Below are positions 58,921-64,000 of a stretch of 64,000 nt of DNA, piece after piece. Source of the DNA: Orthonyx spaldingii (taxonomy: Eukaryota; Chordata; Aves; Passeriformes; Orthonychidae); the NCBI GenBank assembly GCA_013397795.1, contig VZTJ01003847.1:645905-709904 (forward strand). The letters are read 5' to 3'. Numbering within the stretch: the stretch's first letter is position 1; every line of letters begins with the position of its first letter. The notes beneath the pieces were generated by a model. That model saw only the letters and a program-made list of their open reading frames with translations, did no database searches and was not told where the DNA came from. The translations under genes were made by a program, and so were the position numbers.

Positions 58921-61900
58921 GTAAGTGTCAATGGAATTGGTCTCGTGCCCTTGTCCCTGATCACCTGGCATTTAGGCACTGCAGCATCATGGCATGGGAG
59001 GGCTGTCTCCTCTGTGCCACAGCTCCTCTGGGCAGGGCCAAAGCTGCCTGTGTTGCTTTCTTTGCCAGGAATGTCCCAGCTTGCTGCTGGATGGCAAATG
59101 GACCATCGTGACCAGCGAGTGGAAGGACTGGTCTTGCTCAGCAGCTGTGTGGGAACTGCTTGGCTGCAGGCCAGAGCTGCGTGCACAGGAATGGGAAAAC
59201 TCTCTGCTTATTGATGTTGGGCTGGGAGAGCTGGGCTGTTTTTCTGAAAATTGAGTAAGTCCTGATATTCTGGTTGTGCTATAATGCCCTTTGCAGGTGG
59301 TAGGGAGGGATTAGCTGTGCAAAATGCAGCAGGAATTTAGACATCATGGACACAGTCGTTTTCCCTGGAGGCTCACAATGGACTGTTTAAGTCACGTCCA
59401 TGCTTCTCCTTGCCTCTTATCTTGCTGTTCCTTCCAAGTAGTGGAATTGTGCTGGTTGGTGATGAGTTGTGCAGTGCAAGTATGAACATGTGCCCAGGGA
59501 GCCTGGCAGCGGAGCACTGGGGTCTCTTGCATGTTAGAACTGCGTCTTAGAACAGCTCTTTAATATAACCCAATAAATTAACAGGTTAGGACAGGAAGTG
59601 GTATCGACAACATCATGCTTTTATTTTAGGGTGAAATATAGATATGCAAAATATAATTATTCCCATAGACTGGTCTGTCTCTAGCTCTTCTCAGCTCTCT
59701 GTCATTAATCTAATGGTCCCTCACTCTAAAATTCCAGTTCCCATCTCAGCTTTGTGCTTCAGGTTTTCATCTTGCTGACAGCAATCTTTCTCACCTCCTT
59801 TATCTAATGTTCACTGCTCTGGTGGAACTAGTTTAAAACAAGTCTTGTGGCTTGAATGATAGATGGGTTTACCGAAGCTTACACCAATTTTCAAGCTGCT
59901 CACTCATTTTTAAATTTGTCCCATTACTTTTTTCAAAGGAAGTGAAGGATGAAAATGAATTATGCTCAGCACTTACCATTTAAAAGGTCATCATTTTCCT
60001 AGGCTGGATAAAAGCCTGGTTTATGAGGATGGTGCTGTTTCCTAGAAGAGAACAGATACAGTGCTCGCAGCTGGAGATGTGCCTGTGGCTTTGAACCACC
60101 TCGCAAGTGGAGCCATTTTCTCTGTTTATCTGCCTTAGTGTTTGCTTGGGGATGAGTGTCTGACTCCTCTCCTTGCCTTGTTGCTGCTAGGAACTTCTTG
60201 AAATGAGGTGGCAGGACTTCTGTGGAGTTAAGGAGGGTGCCCCTGGAAATGGTCCAACCCCTCAGGGGCTACCAGCTTTTCAGGCACAGTTGCCTGAACA
60301 TGGTGTGTGCTGGACTGGAACAGTGTAAAGTCCTAAGACTTCTGCTGCTTTGCTCCTGGGTTGGGTAGATGGGCGTGCTGGGAGGAGTGGAGCTGTCAGG
60401 AGCACATTTTGCTGCCCAGATCCTGTTATTCTGCTGTAGGGCTCAAACACTTGCCTGGTCTTGGTTTCTTCAATTTTGAGAAGGAGAATACATGCAAGTC
60501 TGTCTCAAGTTCCTGTCATTTTTGTGAAACCAAAATCCCTGTTGTTTTAATGAAACTCAGAGTTTCTGGCTTAGATTTCAGATATTTTTAAATTTACCTC
60601 GCCAAGTCAGGAGGATGGGACCAGACTATTTTCAGTGGTGTCCAGTGACAGGACAAGGGAGAATGAGCAGAAACTGGAACACAGGAAGTTCCATCTAAGT
60701 ATGAGGAAAAAAATTTCTACTTTAAGGGCGACAGAGCACTGGAACAGGCTACCCATAGCAGTTGTGGAGACATTAAAAACCTGCCTGTGCAACTTGCTCT
60801 AAATGTACTTGCTTTAGAAGGAGGGTTGGACAGATCTCCAGAAGTCCCTTCCAACCCCAGCTTCTGTGATTCTGTGTGAATACTGCATTGATTGCTCTCT
60901 AATGTTAAGGTGTGCATGAAAGCTTTCCTTTCCTTCATTTGGTGTGCAGGCCAGTTTTCATCAAAGCTGAAAAATCACCTACACCTGCTAGGTTTTTTTT
61001 TTTCTTGGGAGGTGTTTTCCACTTTGCAAGAACTCTGCTCCCAGTATGGCAACGACAGGCATCTTGTGCCGAGGCGACAGGCACTGCTCTGAGCAATTTC
61101 TGTGGTGTGAAAGGCCTCACTTGCTGCAACACAAAGTTTGCATCTGCAAGTTGATCGAGCAAGATGGTGAAAGCCTCCAGTTGCCACTGACTTGAAAAAT
61201 GAGGCTGTTCCTAGAGCTCTATTGACGCTAAACATATTGCTGATTTAATAATGTGAGGGCTCAAAACTAACGAAAGTATTACGAGATCTTTGGCAGCCTG
61301 TCTTCAAGACAGCAGTGGCTGGACACAAAGAAGCTGAGTACTAGATGGAAATTGAATATTCATAAATTCATGTGAAAGTGTCCTAAAGCAGCTGGGGCAT
61401 ATTAATGAGTTTTTCTATTATGGAGGGAGTACTAGATATTGTAGAGATGAGATTTACTGCCAGCATCAGTGTGATGTATGAGAAAATAAAAATGCATGGC
61501 TGAGCATAGGAAGAAGAACATAAATTATCTATAGGAACTCATTAATGGATATAGTCTTGCTATAACTCAGTATTTACAATCTCTTTAAAGAAAAGTCACT
61601 CTTATTATCAGCTTAACTTTTAGAGTGCCAGACACCACATGGCTTTGTCTAAACTACACATAACACTTTTGGAAATGTTAGATTTCTGTTGGTGTAGCTG
61701 TGTGAGTCAGGGTGGCAGAGCTGTGAACCTGCAAACTTTGTGTGCTGTTCTTGTTGTGCAGGCAAACTGTGTCTGAAAATATGTCTGGGTCTCACCTCGC
61801 CTGAGCTGGCTGTATTTGCATAAAATCCAAATTTACAGGTGTAGCTACATCCACCATAGGAGTGCTTTGCTAATACATGTATCCTAACATGGGACAGTGA

Positions 61901-64000
61901 CCTTTACAGGCTTCATGATGTACCTTCTTGTATTAAGTAGGTAAAGGGCATCTGTGAAGTTCAGCTCTGCTGATCCATGTGTGTATGCATGTGGTATCAA
62001 TGTTTCAGACACCAGTACCACTGGTTTTCCTTTTCCCATGCAGGATTATGCTGTCTAAACCTATATTACAACTTTTGTTGGTACAACCAGTCTGATAAAA
62101 ATGGTACTTTTGACTGACATAGCCATTTTTTTTAAAACTTCTAAGCTTAGATCATGTAAGAGCTTTAGGAAAAAAGTCTAAGTCTGGATATCTAGTAATG
62201 TCTGTAACTGCAAATTCAGTTTCAGCAAGCTGTTACTACTGGGTTTACAAGGAGTGATAAACCCTCTGGAAGCTTCTGTTCTAGGATGCAGGCTTGAGGC
62301 ACAATGTGAAACAAATCTCTTTGTCCTTCACAGAGTATCTGGGGAGGTGCGCTAATGTACTGTTCTGTGCAGTGCCAGCTGAACAGGGGGACCTACAACT
62401 GAAGCAGACACCAGTGTTTGGGTAGGTTCTGTGGTCTTTGAGAAATTGCAGCCCAGAGCTGCTCCGTGAGGAAGGAGAGACATTCAGTGGCTGCAGATAT
62501 AACGTGCAGTCGATTGCAATAAAGGAGCACAATAGGAGCTGTCACGTGGCAACGATGCCACCAAATAACAGGGAAGGGGAGAAGGGAAATAATACTGTTT
62601 CCACACACCATGTTATTAAGGAACACTGATGGGGCTGTAAAGAAAAATGGGCTCATACCATTTCCAGACAATAGACTGCAGAAGGCATTTGAACATCTGC
62701 TTCTCTCTCACACAAAGGGGGAATGTTACAGATACGGTGGGGTGTTCAGCATGTAGTAGAAATGCTTTTGCTGTTGAAACACTGTTTTTGAGAAGGTTCA
62801 CAAGATCGGTATCTACTCTGCTGTTTTATCTCCTTTTCCTCCTGCTGGTACCTTTTGCTTCTCTCTTGGCTTCATTATCATGAATGAAACTGTCAGGAAC
62901 TTTAGAAAAACTTGGGAGAGGGAGATTTTATGGACTTCATGCAAAGTACATGGGTCTGTGCAAGGAGAATTTTGTGGGAAAATGTGCTGGAGGATCTCAC
63001 TAATAAAAAATTTTATTCAGTCTTGTAGGAGTCTTTCTGGTGAAGGTAATGCGGAGCCTCTCCTAAGCATGGTCATCTCTGAAGGGACTCCAGTGTGATT
63101 GATGCCAGTTGGTGAGATCCTGCAGTTTTGGGCATGCGGAAAGGTTTCAAGGTTTTTCTAACCTGTATATGAGGTTGGGTGCCCAAGTGAAAAATCTGGG
63201 AGAAAAAGGAATTCATGGTTCCCATGAGCTGTCTTTAGACACTGCCATTTTAAACAGAAAACATCCTGAAGAGGCAAAGTCAACTCCTTTCAGACCCTCT
63301 CTTACTGCAGAAAGCAAGGGAGAAAGTCCAGGTGGGCTCCTGAAAACACTGAAAAAAATTTGAATCCATTAACAAGGAAATATTGTTATCTGCCAAGGAC
63401 TAGATCTTGAGGGAAGAACAAGCAGCCTGTTCCTGTTCGCTACATTTGTTAGAGGCAGAAGTGTTCACTGTGGTCTGGAACAGAGATCTGCCTGGCAGAT
63501 GTCAGATATTGTTGTCAGACATTGTGGTGTAAATGCCACAAAGAGGCGAGCTGCAAGGTGCTTGTCTTTGACTGTAGCAGTCTCCCCTGAGTTCCTGGAA
63601 GAGATGGGCTGCCCCCCAGTGCTCACTGGAGTGTGGGGAGAGGGTGACCGTAGGCTAATTCCCAGTTGTCTGATATAAGACTGTAAAGAACAGCTATATA
63701 TGTGGACTCTTTTCAGGTAACTGTCAAGATTTAAAGAAAATCCCAGAAGCAAACCCTGCTAAGGCAGGGAATTGAAATGCTTGATGCTATTTTTTAATTC
63801 TTTTCTGCCTTCCTTAAATCTCCTTTCACAAGTTTAACTGCAGACTTTCTGGTCACTATTAGTGTCCGAGACAGTGTGGTAAGAATTTAGGAGTGAGAGA
63901 AAAGGACAAATCAAAGAGCACCTGTAAGGAGTAGTTTTCAAATAAGCTGAATGCTCTGTCATTTGCCATAGGTAATGTGCCATATATTCCTTGGAGAACT
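58921..64000 (+). other. VASH2 intron 3 (continues beyond window)
   Basis: Contains a CR1 copy near 60.7 kb and an AT-rich section near 61.3-61.65 kb. The next VASH2 exon (family motif LMETAKEM...PIKCLEAV) was looked for on the plus strand and not found. Confidence 0.75.
60610..60880 (+). repeat. CR1 LINE 3' fragment
   Basis: Sense-oriented CR1 3' end: GTGACAGGACAAGGG, GAAACTGGAACACAGGAAG, GCACTGGAACAGGCTACCC, and the tail CTTCTGTGATTCTGTG. Lies in VASH2 intron 3. Confidence 0.93.

Overview
The window is nuclear DNA from a bird. The evidence is CR1 retrotransposon fragments with avian-type 3' tails, an avian ERVL-type solo LTR, compact GT-AG introns, and a gene order that matches human chromosome 1q32.3 (NSL1, TATDN3, FLVCR1, VASH2). 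Only four protein-coding genes can be supported. Most of the other open frames are short chance frames in introns and intergenic DNA.

Layout. 0.4-5.2 kb, minus strand: the first four coding exons of NSL1 (MIS12 kinetochore complex); its 3' exons lie beyond the left edge. 5.24-9.80 kb, plus strand: a complete ten-exon TATDN3 (TatD-family metal-dependent hydrolase). NSL1 and TATDN3 are divergent, with start codons only 79 bp apart, and share a CpG-rich promoter. 14.4-22.0 kb, plus strand: a decayed, intron-containing tandem copy of TATDN3 whose exon relics lie in collinear order. A short LTR-like element and a CR1 copy sit inside it. 26.86-36.87 kb, plus strand: a complete ten-exon FLVCR1 (major facilitator transporter), with a small assembly gap in the 5' flank. 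38.33-38.92 kb: a solo LTR with perfect 5-bp target duplications. 40.2 kb: a CR1 copy. 40.6-50.2 kb: intergenic DNA with simple-sequence tracts and a nested hairpin cluster. 50.2-58.9 kb and beyond, plus strand: the 5' part of VASH2 (tubulin carboxypeptidase family). Its N-terminus falls in a 442-base gap, and its catalytic exons lie beyond the right edge.

The genes do not form one pathway; they are a conserved vertebrate synteny block. NSL1 acts in chromosome segregation, TATDN3 is a predicted nuclease, FLVCR1 transports choline and has been linked to heme export, and VASH2 removes the C-terminal tyrosine of alpha-tubulin. The least expected feature is the TATDN3 paralogue relic. Its divergence suggests an old duplication that stayed under constraint for a time before losing splice sites, reading frame and a metal-binding histidine.
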